DNA of 64,000 nt from Chloroflexota bacterium (GTDB taxonomy: Bacteria; Chloroflexota; Limnocylindria; P2-11E): contig DAIDAP010000037.1 of assembly GCA_027310565.1 (NCBI GenBank), forward strand, positions 186,001-250,000, written 5' to 3'. The stretch's first letter is position 1. Each line of letters opens with the position of its first letter. Position numbers and translations under genes: made by a program. Shown here one piece after another: positions 48,290-57,988 of this stretch. The notes beneath the pieces are model-generated. The model searched no databases, was not told the origin of the DNA, and saw only the letters and a list, made by a program, of their open reading frames with translations.

Positions 48290-49912
48290 CTACTCCGCCG
48301 TGACGATGAACGGGTAATGCGGCTGCCCGCCGACCTTCACCTCGACCTCCGCGCGCGGGCACCCCGCGCGCAGGCGCTGCGCGGCGAACTCGACGCGCGC
48401 GGCGTCGACGTCCGCGCCGCTGTAGAGCGTGAAGATCTCCGCCTCCGTCAGCCGCTTCGCCGCGTCCACGAGGACCGCGACCTCGTCGTCCCCGTGCGCG
48501 ACGAGCCGTCCGTCGAGGAGCGCGATGGCCTCGCCCATCGCGATCTTCGTACCGTCGACCTCGGAGTCGCGGATCGCGCGCGTGACCTCGATGCCGTGGG
48601 CGCGCTCCGCGACCTCACGCATCTCGGTGGCGACGCGCCCGGGGTCCTTCTCGCCGTCGAACGCGACGAGCGCGGCCATCCCCTGCCCCACGTTCCGGGT
48701 GGGGATCACGGTCACCGGGACGTCCGCGAGGGCGCTCGCCGACTCGGCCGCCATGATCACGTTCCTGTCGTTCGGGAGCACGATCACGTGCGCGGCGCCC
48801 ACCTCGCGGATGGCGGTGAGCAGCTCCTCGGTGGAGGGATTCATCGTCGCGCCGCCGCGCAGCGGCGTCGCACCGAGGGAGCGCGCGATGGCCGCGAAGC
48901 CCTCGCCCGGCACGACCGCGAGCACGCCGACGCGCCGGCGCGGCTCGGGCGGCGCGACGACGAGGCCGGTCGCCCGCTCGTGCTCCGCGGTCATCGCGTC
49001 GAGGTCCTCGACGACGACGTCGCCGATGCGGCCCGCGGTGAGGCCGATGCGGATGATCTGGTCGGGGTGCAGCGTGTGGACGTGCACCTTCATGGCCGAC
49101 TCGTCGCCGACGACGAGCACGCAGTCGGCGCCGAACTCCGCCATATCGCGGCGCACGTCGGCGACCGGCCGCGACGGACGCTCCACGAGGAACTGCACGT
49201 CGTACGCGCCCCTCCAGCTCGACACCTCGCTCGCGACGAGCTCGGTCGCGACGATCGGCGGGGCCGCCGCCGTCCCGGTGGGAACGGCACGCCCTTCGAT
49301 CGCGGCGAGCGCGCCGTCGAGCAGGTAGAAGAGCCCCTTGGCGCCCGCGTCGACCACGCCCGCCGCCCGGTTGGTCGGATTCTCCTCGCGCGTGCGCGCG
49401 ACCGCGGCCTCCGCGGCGCCGAGCACGCGCCGGACTACCGCCCCGACGCCGCCCGACGTGTCCGCGGCGGCTGCCTCGACCGCCGCCGTGACGGTGAGGA
49501 TCGTGCCCGGAGCGGGGACGGCGACGGCGTCGTGGGCGTAGACGTGCGCGAGGCTCAGCGCCCGCCGCACCTCGCCGGCGCCCGCCGTCTCGGCGGCCGC
49601 GAAGGCCTCCTTGAGGCCGCGCACGACCTGGGACAGGATCACGCCGCTGTTGCCGCGGGCGCCCATGAGCGCGCCGTGCGCGGCGGCCGCGCTCACCGCG
49701 GCGAGCGTGGCCTCGGCGGCGCGCGCGTGCTTCAGCGCCGAGCGCACCGTGTGGAGCATGTTCGTGCCGGTGTCGCCGTCGGGGACGGGATAGACGTTCA
49801 GCGCGTTCACCTCGTCCACGCACCCCGCGAGACGTTCGGCGGCGGCTTCGAGGATGCGCAGCAGAGCACGTCCGTCGCATTGCGTCGCGATGGCCGCGAC
49901 TGTACCATTCAT
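48290..49912 (-). CDS. DAK2-domain protein (FakA/YloV-like fatty acid kinase)
   Basis: NALNVYPVPDGDTGTNM, GARGNSGVILSQ. Confidence 0.92.
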   Translation of the reverse strand: MNGTVAAIATQCDGRALLRILEAAAERLAGCVDEVNALNVYPVPDGDTGTNMLHTVRSALKHARAAEATLAAVSAAAAHGALMGARGNSGVILSQVVRGLKEAFAAAETAGAGEVRRALSLAHVYAHDAVAVPAPGTILTVTAAVEAAAADTSGGVGAVVRRVLGAAEAAVARTREENPTNRAAGVVDAGAKGLFYLLDGALAAIEGRAVPTGTAAAPPIVATELVASEVSSWRGAYDVQFLVERPSRPVADVRRDMAEFGADCVLVVGDESAMKVHVHTLHPDQIIRIGLTAGRIGDVVVEDLDAMTAEHERATGLVVAPPEPRRRVGVLAVVPGEGFAAIARSLGATPLRGGATMNPSTEELLTAIREVGAAHVIVLPNDRNVIMAAESASALADVPVTVIPTRNVGQGMAALVAFDGEKDPGRVATEMREVAERAHGIEVTRAIRDSEVDGTKIAMGEAIALLDGRLVAHGDDEVAVLVDAAKRLTEAEIFTLYSGADVDAARVEFAAQRLRAGCPRAEVEVKVGGQPHYPFIVTAE

Positions 49913-49940
49913 GTTCAGTCCCCCTGAGGAGTTGCCGCCG

Positions 49941-50150
49941 ATGCCACGCGCCTGTGCGATCTGCGGGAAGACCGCGGCCTACGGATCGAACGTGAGCCAC
50001 TCGAAGGTCCACACGCGCCGCCGGTTCGACGCGAACCTGCACGCGGCCCTCGTCGAAGGCCGGAAGCTCCTCGTCTGCACCCGCTGCCGGCGCACGCGGA
50101 CCAAGGCGACGCGCATGGCGCGCAAGCGGGAGAAGGCGAAGGCGCGCTAG
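49941..50150 (+). CDS. rpmB: 50S ribosomal protein L28
   Basis: CAICGKTAAYGSNVSHSKVHTRRRFDANL. Confidence 0.95.
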   Translation: MPRACAICGKTAAYGSNVSHSKVHTRRRFDANLHAALVEGRKLLVCTRCRRTRTKATRMARKREKAKAR

Positions 50151-51262
50151 CCCAGGTCTTCCGCGCCCACGCGCGCTGCCCGACCCTCGGGGACCTTGAG
50201 CTGACCGCAGCCCGCGGCGATGTCCTGCCCCTTGCTGATGCGCAGCGTCGCGGCGATGCCCCGCTCCTGGAGCACCTCCGCGAAGCGCTCCATCCGCTCG
50301 ACCGGCGGCCGCTCGAAGCCGCCGGGCCCGGCGTTCACCGGGATGAGGTTCACGTGGAAGTCCGCGGTCCGTCCGAGCCTGCGGATGCGCGCCGCGAGCT
50401 CGGCCGCGTCGCGCTCGGCGTCGTTGACGCCGGCCAGCAGCACGTACTCGAACGTCACGCGGCGCTTCGTCCGCTCGACGTAGCGGCGCGAGGCGGCGAG
50501 CACCTCGTCGATCGTCCAGCGCCTGCTCGCCGGCACGATGCGCCGGCGGATGCGGTCGTTCGGCGCGTGCAGCGAGACCGCGAGGTTCATCGGCAGGTCG
50601 AGCGCGGCGAGCGCGTCCATCCTCGGCACCAGGCCGACCGTCGAGATCGTCACGCGCCGCGGGCTGATGCCGAACAGCTCCGGGTCGATGAGCATGCGCA
50701 CCGCGCCCACGACCGCGTCGAGGTTCGCGAGCGGCTCGCCCATCCCCATCGCGACGACGTGTGACACGCGCTCGCCGCGCGCGGCGAGCTCGCGGCTCCA
50801 GTGCCGCACCTGGTCGACGATCTCACCGGTCGTGAGGTTGCGGACCAGGCCCATCTCTCCCGTGGCGCAGAACGCGCAGGCCATCGGGCAGCCCGCCTGG
50901 GTCGAGAAGCACACCGAGTTCCGCGCCCCGTGGTGCGGCATGAGCACCGATTCGATGTGATGGCCGTCGTGCAGGCGCAGCAGCGCCTTGCGCGTCTCGC
51001 CGTCCACGCTCTCGACCTCGTGCACCGGCTCGACCGCGGACCAGCGGAAGGATGCGGCGAGCGCGGCGCGCAGCGGCTTCGGCAGATCGGTGAGCCCGTC
51101 CCAGTCCGCGGCGCTGCTGCGCGCGAACGCGCGGCGGATCTGCCTGGCGCGGTACGCGGGCTCGCCGTGCTCCCGCAGCCACGCGGCGAGCGCGCGCTCG
51201 TCGACGTCGGTGATCGCCGGCGGCGGGTGTCCCGCCCGACGCGGCTGCACGTCATCACTCAC
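50147..51262 (-). CDS. rlmN: 23S rRNA (adenine-C2)-methyltransferase RlmN
   Basis: STQAGCPMACAFCATGEMGLVRNLT radical SAM; MGMGEPLANLD; GTG start. Confidence 0.96.
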   Translation of the reverse strand: MSDDVQPRRAGHPPPAITDVDERALAAWLREHGEPAYRARQIRRAFARSSAADWDGLTDLPKPLRAALAASFRWSAVEPVHEVESVDGETRKALLRLHDGHHIESVLMPHHGARNSVCFSTQAGCPMACAFCATGEMGLVRNLTTGEIVDQVRHWSRELAARGERVSHVVAMGMGEPLANLDAVVGAVRMLIDPELFGISPRRVTISTVGLVPRMDALAALDLPMNLAVSLHAPNDRIRRRIVPASRRWTIDEVLAASRRYVERTKRRVTFEYVLLAGVNDAERDAAELAARIRRLGRTADFHVNLIPVNAGPGGFERPPVERMERFAEVLQERGIAATLRISKGQDIAAGCGQLKVPEGRAARVGAEDLG

Positions 51263-52197
51263 GACGGCAGGCGCGCTCCTACGAGGCCGCGCCGGCCACG
51301 CGCCCAGTCGGCTCCGCTCATCGTCCGCCTTCCCGCGGGGCGCACCTCGTCGAGCCGCACCCACCCGGCGCCGGCCGCGACGTGCGGCGTGCCTTCGCGC
51401 AGCTCGACCGCGCCGTGCTCCTTCGGGGATCCTCCGGCCACCGACGCGCGCACGACGACGAGGCGCTGCCCGCCGAACGCCGTGAACGCCCCGGGCTCGG
51501 GCGTGAACGCGCGGACGCGGCGCGCGAGCTCCTCGGCCGGACGCGCGAAGTCGAGCGCGCCGTCGGCGGGATCGAGCTTCGGCGCCCAGCTCACCCGCGC
51601 CTCGTCCTGCGGCACGGCGCGCAGCACGCCCCCGAGGTGGCGCGGCAGCTCGCGCTCGAGCAGCGACGCGCCGAGCGCGGCGAGCCGCGCGGTGAGCTCA
51701 CCGGCGTTCTCGCTCGCGCCGATCGGGGTCCGCTCCTGCGCGAGGACCGGGCCGGCGTCGAGCTCCGCGGTGCCCTTCATCAGCGTGACGCCGCTCTCGG
51801 CGTCCCCCGCGAGGATCGCGTGCGCGATCGGCGCCGCGCCGCGCCACCGGGGCAGGAGCGACGCGTGCACGTTCACCGCGCGCCCTCCCACCGCGTCGAT
51901 GAGCGCGGCGGGGATGCGGTTGCCGTACGCGGCCCACACCAGCAGGTCCGGGCGGAGCGCCTGGAGCTGCGCGACCGCGGCCCGCGTGAGGCGCGCCGGC
52001 TGCAGCACCGGGAGTCCGAGGTCCGCCGCGCGCTGCTTCACCGGCGGGGCGGTGATCCGGCCTCGGTCCGCCGGCCGGTCGGGCTGCGTGACCACCGCGG
52101 CGATCTCCACGACCCCGCGGTCGCGCAGGCGCGCGAGCGCGTCGAGCGACGGCACGGCGAACGCCGGAGTGCCGAGGAAGACGACCCGCGTGCTCAG
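51259..52197 (-). CDS. fmt: methionyl-tRNA formyltransferase (apparent CTG start)
   Basis: STRVVFLGTPAFAVPSL, VNVHASLLPRWRGAAPI; only plausible start is CTG overlapping def TGA. Confidence 0.93.
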   Translation of the reverse strand: MSTRVVFLGTPAFAVPSLDALARLRDRGVVEIAAVVTQPDRPADRGRITAPPVKQRAADLGLPVLQPARLTRAAVAQLQALRPDLLVWAAYGNRIPAALIDAVGGRAVNVHASLLPRWRGAAPIAHAILAGDAESGVTLMKGTAELDAGPVLAQERTPIGASENAGELTARLAALGASLLERELPRHLGGVLRAVPQDEARVSWAPKLDPADGALDFARPAEELARRVRAFTPEPGAFTAFGGQRLVVVRASVAGGSPKEHGAVELREGTPHVAAGAGWVRLDEVRPAGRRTMSGADWARGRRGLVGARLPS

Positions 52198-52820
52198 GCC
52201 GACTCCCGCTCGCGATCCTCCTCGGTCTCGACCGGGTGCAGGTCGTCGCGGGAGCGCAGGCGATCCACGTAGAGGATCCCGGAGAGGTGCTCGGTCTCGT
52301 GGATCATGCACTGGGCGCCGAACTCCTCGCCCTCGGCGGTGAACCGTTTCCCGGCGAGGTCCGTCGCGACGATGCGCGCGGCGACGGGGCGCTCGAGCAT
52401 CCCGTAGAGGCCGCGCACGGAGAGACACCCCTCGGTCGTCTCCTCGACCTCGTCGCTCACCCACTCGAGGACCGGGTCGAGCGCGACGATGCCGGCGTCG
52501 TCCACGTCCATGATCGCCACGCGCAGCGGGATGCCGATCTGCGGCGCCGCGATGCCGATGCCGTGCGCCGCGACCATCGAGGCGAACATGCGCGCCGCCA
52601 GCGCCTCGAGGTCCCCGCGCCGCAGGCGCGGCCTCCTCGCCGGCGCGTGCAGCACCGGATCGCCGATCTGGCGCACGTCGACCGCATTCTTCGCGAGGAA
52701 TCCGGGCGACGACCACTTCCCGCGCCGGCCGGCGTCGATGCGCCACGGCGCGCCCTTCGTCACGCGCAGCCGCGGCGGCGGGGCCGGCCCCTTCTCGGTC
52801 GGCTCGCTCTCGCTGGTCAT
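52194..52820 (-). CDS. def: peptide deformylase
   Basis: GIGIAAPQIG, EGCLSV, HETEHLSG. Confidence 0.95.
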   Translation of the reverse strand: MTSESEPTEKGPAPPPRLRVTKGAPWRIDAGRRGKWSSPGFLAKNAVDVRQIGDPVLHAPARRPRLRRGDLEALAARMFASMVAAHGIGIAAPQIGIPLRVAIMDVDDAGIVALDPVLEWVSDEVEETTEGCLSVRGLYGMLERPVAARIVATDLAGKRFTAEGEEFGAQCMIHETEHLSGILYVDRLRSRDDLHPVETEEDRERESA

Positions 52821-55009
52821 CCGAGCAGTGTCACCGGGTCCACGTCCACCGTCCACTCCGCGGAGGGCGGCACGCGGTCGAGCAGCCGCTCGGGACGCGA
52901 GCCGCGCAGCACGAGCTGCACGCGAAACGAGCCCGCGCGCTTCGCGGCGAACGCGGGTGCCGGACCGAGCACCTGCGCGTCCGCGCCCGCGGCCGCGCGC
53001 AGCGCCGCGGCGTACGCCTCCGCCCGGCGGTCGACGGTCTCCGCGCGCTTCGCCTGCGTCTGCAGCAGCACCAGTCGGCCGAACGGCGGGTAGGCGAAGC
53101 GGCGGCGCCCGAGGAGCTCGGCGGCGGCGAACGCCTCGTAGTCGTGCGCGGCCGCGGCGCGGATCGCGTAGTGGTCCGGAAGGTACGTCTGCAGGATCCC
53201 CCGCCCGCCCGCGCTGCCGCGCCCCGACCTGCCGAGCACCTGCGTGAGGAGCTGGAACGTCCGCTCGGCGGAGGTGAAGTCCGGCAGGTTGAGGATCGTG
53301 TCCGCGTTCACGACGCCGACGAGCGACACGCCGGGGAGATCGAACCCCTTCGCGACCATCTGCGTGCCGACGATGACCTGCGCGCGGCCGGTGCGCATGC
53401 GCTCGTACAGCGCCGCGTGCGCGCCCTTCCGGCGCACCGCGTCGCGGTCCATCCGGATGAGCGACGCGCCGGGCACCGCCGCGCGCGCCTCGTCCTCGAC
53501 GCGCTGCGTCCCGACGCCGAGGTGGCGGATGCGCGCCCCGCCGCACGCCGGGCAGCGGTCGGGCGGGTCGTCGCGCCGGCCGCAGCGGTGGCAGACGAGG
53601 ACGCCCTCCAGGTGGTAGGCGAACGGGATCTCGCAGGAGGGGCACGGCACGACGTGGCCGCAGTCGCGGCACAGGACGACCGTCGCGAACCCGCGGCGGT
53701 TGAGGTAGAGGATGGCCTGCTCGCCCTTCGCGACGGTCGCCTCGAGAGCCACGCGCAGCGCGCGCGACAGCGTGCCGCGATTTCCGGCATGCAGCTCGAC
53801 ACGCAGGTCGACGATCGTCGTCGGCGGCAGCGGCAGCTCGTTCACGCGCTCCCGCAGCCGGAGGAGGCGGAGCGCGCCGGTCGTCGCCGCGTGATACGTC
53901 GTCACCCGCGGCGTGGCGCTGCCGAGCACCACCACCGCGCCGGCGAGGCGCCCGAGCGCGATCGCGGTGTCGACGGCGTGGTAGCGCGGCGTGCTCCCCT
54001 GCTTGTACGACGGCTCCTGCTCCTCGTCGACGACCACCAGACCCGGCCGCGCGAGCGGCGCGAACAGCGCCGACCGCGAGCCGACGACGACGTCGGCGAC
54101 GCCGTCGAGCACGCGGCGCCACTCGTCGAACCGCTCGCCCGCGGAGAGGGCCGAGTGCAGGAGCGCGACGCGGTCGCCGAAGCGCGCGACGAAGCGCGCG
54201 ACGACCTGCGCGGTGAGCGCGATCTCGGGCACGAGGACGACGACGCCGAGCCCCAGCGCGAGCGCCTCGCTCGCGGCCCGCAGGTACACCTCGGTCTTGC
54301 CGCTCGCGGTGATGCCGTGCAGCAGGAAGGCGCCGCCCGACGCGAGCCGCCCGACGATCGCGGCGAGCGCGTCGCGCTGGCCGGAGGTCGGCGCCGCGTG
54401 GCGCACGGCGTCCTCCTCGCCGAGGCGGAACTCGACCGGGACGCGGCGCACCGCCCGCGACGACTCCGCGACGAGGCCGCGCCGCGCCAGCGCCCGCGCG
54501 GCGACCGCCGACCCGCGCGCCGCCGCGAGGTCCGCGCCGGTCAGCGCGCCCGCGGCGAGCGCGCGCAGCGTGACGAGCTGGCGCACCCCCAGACCCGCTC
54601 CCGCCGCGAGCGCGTCGCGGCCCGCCGGCAGCAGAGCGAAAAGCGCTTCGCGGCGCTCACCCCGGGCCGGCGGCAGCGCGCTCCGCGCGCGCGCCGCGAG
54701 GGCCGGTGGGAGCATCGCGCGCACGGCGTCGGCGAGGCCGCAGCGGTACTCGCGGGCCATCCACGACGCGACCGCGAGCTGGTGCGCGCGCAGCAGGGGG
54801 AGCGGGTGCACGAGCGCGTCGATCGGTCGAAGCGCCCCCTCGTACGGCACGTCGAGCGCGGTGACCACGCCGGCGGTCGACCGGGCGCCGAAGCCGATGC
54901 GGACGAGGTGCCCCGGAGCCGCGTCCATCCCGTCGGGGACCGCGTAGGTGAACGTGCGCGCCGGGCCGCGCAGCCCGGCGAAGACCGCGATCTCGGCGGT
55001 GCGGGTCAC
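52817..55009 (-). CDS. priA: primosomal protein N' (PriA helicase)
   Basis: LLHGITASGKTEVYL, VVDEEQEPSYKQ, CRDCGHVVPCPSC zinc ribbons, GTQMVAKGFDLPGV. Confidence 0.96.
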   Translation of the reverse strand: MTRTAEIAVFAGLRGPARTFTYAVPDGMDAAPGHLVRIGFGARSTAGVVTALDVPYEGALRPIDALVHPLPLLRAHQLAVASWMAREYRCGLADAVRAMLPPALAARARSALPPARGERREALFALLPAGRDALAAGAGLGVRQLVTLRALAAGALTGADLAAARGSAVAARALARRGLVAESSRAVRRVPVEFRLGEEDAVRHAAPTSGQRDALAAIVGRLASGGAFLLHGITASGKTEVYLRAASEALALGLGVVVLVPEIALTAQVVARFVARFGDRVALLHSALSAGERFDEWRRVLDGVADVVVGSRSALFAPLARPGLVVVDEEQEPSYKQGSTPRYHAVDTAIALGRLAGAVVVLGSATPRVTTYHAATTGALRLLRLRERVNELPLPPTTIVDLRVELHAGNRGTLSRALRVALEATVAKGEQAILYLNRRGFATVVLCRDCGHVVPCPSCEIPFAYHLEGVLVCHRCGRRDDPPDRCPACGGARIRHLGVGTQRVEDEARAAVPGASLIRMDRDAVRRKGAHAALYERMRTGRAQVIVGTQMVAKGFDLPGVSLVGVVNADTILNLPDFTSAERTFQLLTQVLGRSGRGSAGGRGILQTYLPDHYAIRAAAAHDYEAFAAAELLGRRRFAYPPFGRLVLLQTQAKRAETVDRRAEAYAAALRAAAGADAQVLGPAPAFAAKRAGSFRVQLVLRGSRPERLLDRVPPSAEWTVDVDPVTLLG

Positions 55010-55605
55010 AGGTCGTAGCGACGGGGGCGCGCGGCCTCCTTGCGGATGATCGCGGCGATCTCACGGACGGTCTCGTCGATCCTTCCGTCCTCGTTGACCA
55101 CGACGTAGTCGTACTCCGGCGCCGCGGCCATCTCGATCTCGGCGTTGCGCAGCCGCACCTCGCGCTGCTCCGGCGTCTCGGTGCCGCGGTTGTCGAGGCG
55201 CCGGCGGAGCGCGTCGACCGAGGGCGGCATGATGAACACCGTCAGGGCCTCCGGCAGCTTCGCCTTGATCTTCCGCATCCCCTGCGGATCGGGCTTGACG
55301 ATGACGACGCGATGGTCGCGGAGCGTGTCGGCGAGCACGTCGCGCCGCACGCCCTTGAACTCACCGTGCACCATCGACCACTCGAGGAAGTTCCCCTCCT
55401 CGATCTCCTCGCGGAACTTCTCCGGCGAGTAGAAGTAGTAGTGCGTCCCGTGGACCTCGCCCGGCCGCGGACGCCGGCTCGTCGCGGTGACGTAGACCAC
55501 CGCGTCGTCGACCTCACGGATGAGCCGGTCGATCACCGTGTCCTTCCCCGCCCCCGAGGGGGCCGAGACGATGACGAGCAGCCCCTTCCCGTCGATCGCG
55601 GTCAC
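55006..55605 (-). CDS. gmk: guanylate kinase
   Basis: IVSAPSGAGKDTVIDRLI, TSRRPRPGEVHGTHYYF; GTG start estimated. Confidence 0.95.
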   Translation of the reverse strand: MTAIDGKGLLVIVSAPSGAGKDTVIDRLIREVDDAVVYVTATSRRPRPGEVHGTHYYFYSPEKFREEIEEGNFLEWSMVHGEFKGVRRDVLADTLRDHRVVIVKPDPQGMRKIKAKLPEALTVFIMPPSVDALRRRLDNRGTETPEQREVRLRNAEIEMAAAPEYDYVVVNEDGRIDETVREIAAIIRKEAARPRRYDL

Positions 55606-56552
55606 GCGACCTCCGCGAACAGCGGCGCCCGCCACACCGGCGCGCCGAGCGAGAGCAGGTACGCCCGCAGGTCGTCGGCGAGCGGCGCGGTGAAGGTGCG
55701 CTCGCCCGCGTGCGGGAGCCGCAGCGAGAGGCGCCAGGCGTGCAGGAACTGCCGCCCGAGCCCGCTGGTGTCGCCGCGCCGTCCGTACACCGGGTCGCCA
55801 ACGAGAGGGAACCGCGCGTAGGCGAGGTGGACGCGGATCTGGTGCGTGCGGCCCGTCACCGGCCGGACGTGCAGGAGCGCCCTGCGGTCGCTCCCGCCGC
55901 CCCAGCTCGCGATGCGCCGGAACCGCGTCACCGCCTCACGGCCGCCGGCGCGCACGACCGTGCGCCGCCGGTCGTCGGGATCACGCAGGAGCGGCGCGTC
56001 GACGACGGTCTCGGTCTCCCCGGGGTCGCCCCACACCAGCGCGAGGTACTCCTTCGCGAACCGCCGCTGCTGGAGCTGCCGCGCGAGCGCGAGCTGAGCG
56101 ACGTCGGTCTTCGCCACCACCATCACGCCGCTGGTGTCCTTGTCCAGGCGGTGGACGATGCCGGGCCGCCCCGACTCGCGTCCCGTACGCGACGCGATGC
56201 GAGCGAGCATCGCGTTCACGAGCGTGCCGGTCTTGTGCCCGTACGCCGGATGCACGACCAGACCCGCGGGCTTGTTCACCACGACGACGTCCTCGTCCTC
56301 GTACAGCACGTCCACGGCGATGTCCTCGGCCCGGAGGACGAGGTCCGGCTCGGCGGGCGGCACGTCCACCACCAGCTCCTGTCCCGCGCGCACCCGGTAC
56401 GCGGGCTCGACCGGCGCGCCGTCGACACGGACCCGCCCGTCGCGCGCGAGGCGCTGGATCGCGCTCCGCGAGAGGAGGCTGTGCTGGGCGAGGAGCTTGT
56501 CCACGCGCTGGCCGCCTTCCTCGACCGTCAGCGCGATCCGCCTCTCGCTCAT
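55602..56552 (-). CDS. RluD-family 23S rRNA pseudouridine synthase
   Basis: S4 domain RVDKLLAQHSLLSRSAIQRLARDGRV; HRLDKDTSGVMVVAKT. Confidence 0.95.
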   Translation of the reverse strand: MSERRIALTVEEGGQRVDKLLAQHSLLSRSAIQRLARDGRVRVDGAPVEPAYRVRAGQELVVDVPPAEPDLVLRAEDIAVDVLYEDEDVVVVNKPAGLVVHPAYGHKTGTLVNAMLARIASRTGRESGRPGIVHRLDKDTSGVMVVAKTDVAQLALARQLQQRRFAKEYLALVWGDPGETETVVDAPLLRDPDDRRRTVVRAGGREAVTRFRRIASWGGGSDRRALLHVRPVTGRTHQIRVHLAYARFPLVGDPVYGRRGDTSGLGRQFLHAWRLSLRLPHAGERTFTAPLADDLRAYLLSLGAPVWRAPLFAEVA

Positions 56553-57037
56553 GCCGAGGCCGGCTGTGCCTTGCGCTCCTCGAGCCAGAGCAGCAGCGTC
56601 ACGAGGATGATGCCGACGACGATCGACGAGTCGGCGACGTTGAAGGCCCAGAAGCGCGGCCCGTCGGGCACCCCCACGTCGATGAAGTCGACGACGTAGC
56701 CCTGGCCGACGCGGTCCACGAGGTTGCCGAACGCCCCGCCGAGCTGCAGCCCGAGCGTCGCCGCGACGAGTGCCGAGCGGCCCGCGATCTGGCGGTAGTA
56801 GAGGACGATCGCGATGACCGCGCCGACCGAGAGCAGCGAGAGGAGCGTCGTGCGGTCCGCCAGGAGGCCGAACGCCGCGCCCGTGTTCCTCGCGTGCACG
56901 ATCCGCAGATAGTCGTCGACGACGCGGACCCCGCCGTTCAGGGGGATGTTGCGCTCGACCCAGCTCTGCGTGATCTGGTCGAGCACGAACGCGGCGGCGG
57001 CGATGGCGCCGATGAGCAGCAGACGGCGTGAGGACAC
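56549..57037 (-). CDS. lspA: lipoprotein signal peptidase
   Basis: RNTGAAFGLL, GGAFGNLVDRVGQGYVVDF, FNVADSSI. Confidence 0.96.
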   Translation of the reverse strand: MSSRRLLLIGAIAAAAFVLDQITQSWVERNIPLNGGVRVVDDYLRIVHARNTGAAFGLLADRTTLLSLLSVGAVIAIVLYYRQIAGRSALVAATLGLQLGGAFGNLVDRVGQGYVVDFIDVGVPDGPRFWAFNVADSSIVVGIILVTLLLWLEERKAQPASA

Positions 57038-57083
57038 GAGATGATGCTAGAGCGCGCCACTGCCGCGCGCCCGACCGCGACGA

Positions 57084-57833
57084 CTAGGTGACCATCCCGC
57101 CGTCGACCTGCAGCACCTGACCGGTGATGTACGAGGCGTCGTCCGAGACGAGGAACGCGATGGCGTTCGCGACGTCCTCGACGGTCCCGAACCGCCCGAG
57201 CGGGATCTGCTTCAGGATCGTCTGCTCCATCTGCCCGATGAGCGCGCTCGTCAGGTCCGTTGGCACGAACCCCGGGGCCACCGCGTTGCAGGTGATGTTC
57301 CGGCTCGCCATCTCGCGCGCCACCGTCTTGGTGAGGCCGATGAGGCCCGCCTTCGCCGACGCGTAGTTCGCCTGGCCCGCGTTGCCGGACACGCCCGCGA
57401 CCGACGACACGTTCACGATGCGCCCGTAGCGCTGCTTCATCATCGGGCGCATCGCCGCGCGCATGACGAGGAACGCGCCGCGCAGGTTGAGGTCGAGCAC
57501 GGTGTCCCACTGTTCGAGCGTCATGCGGATCAGCAGATCGTCCCGCGTCGTACCGGCGTTGTTCACCAGGATGTCGAGCTTGCCGCCGCCGAACGCGACC
57601 GCCTCCTTCACGACCCGGTCCGCGTCCGCCTCGACCGAGACGTCGCCCTGGACGAGCGCGGCGCTCGAGCCGGCCTGCTCCACGAGGCGCCCCGTCTCCT
57701 CGGCCGCCGCGGCGTTGCCCTTGTAGTTGACCGCGACCTTCACGCCGTCGCGCGCGAGCCGTACGGCCGTCGCGCGGCCGATCCCGCGGGAGGCCCCGGT
57801 CACGAGGGCGGTGCGACCCCTCTGCCCGCTCAT
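57084..57833 (-). CDS. fabG: 3-oxoacyl-ACP reductase
   Basis: TALVTGASRGIGRATAVRLA, NNAGTTRDDLLIRM, YASAKAGLIGLTKT. Confidence 0.95.
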   Translation of the reverse strand: MSGQRGRTALVTGASRGIGRATAVRLARDGVKVAVNYKGNAAAAEETGRLVEQAGSSAALVQGDVSVEADADRVVKEAVAFGGGKLDILVNNAGTTRDDLLIRMTLEQWDTVLDLNLRGAFLVMRAAMRPMMKQRYGRIVNVSSVAGVSGNAGQANYASAKAGLIGLTKTVAREMASRNITCNAVAPGFVPTDLTSALIGQMEQTILKQIPLGRFGTVEDVANAIAFLVSDDASYITGQVLQVDGGMVT

Positions 57834-57946
57834 CGAGCGAAGGCTAGAAGAAACGCCGACCGGCGGCGGACGAGCGGCCGAGGGCCGCCGCGCAGGACTC
57901 GCTCGCCCAGCGCGCTCCATCGCGCGGTGACGAGCGCACAGCGGGT

Positions 57947-57976
57947 TTGACGGCCGGTACGCGCGCGCCCTACAAG
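57947..57976 (+). promoter_or_regulatory. candidate sigma-70 promoter for NCS1 permease gene
   Basis: TTGACG (57947-57952) N18 TACAAG (57971-57976), about 12 nt before ATG 57989. Confidence 0.45.
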
Positions 57977-57988
57977 TGCCGCACCGAC

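Noticed and set aside
45598-48303. 901-aa plus-strand ORF antisense to rsmD and recG
   Set aside because: Same GC-driven artefact; the minus strand encodes unmistakable RecG/RsmD motifs.
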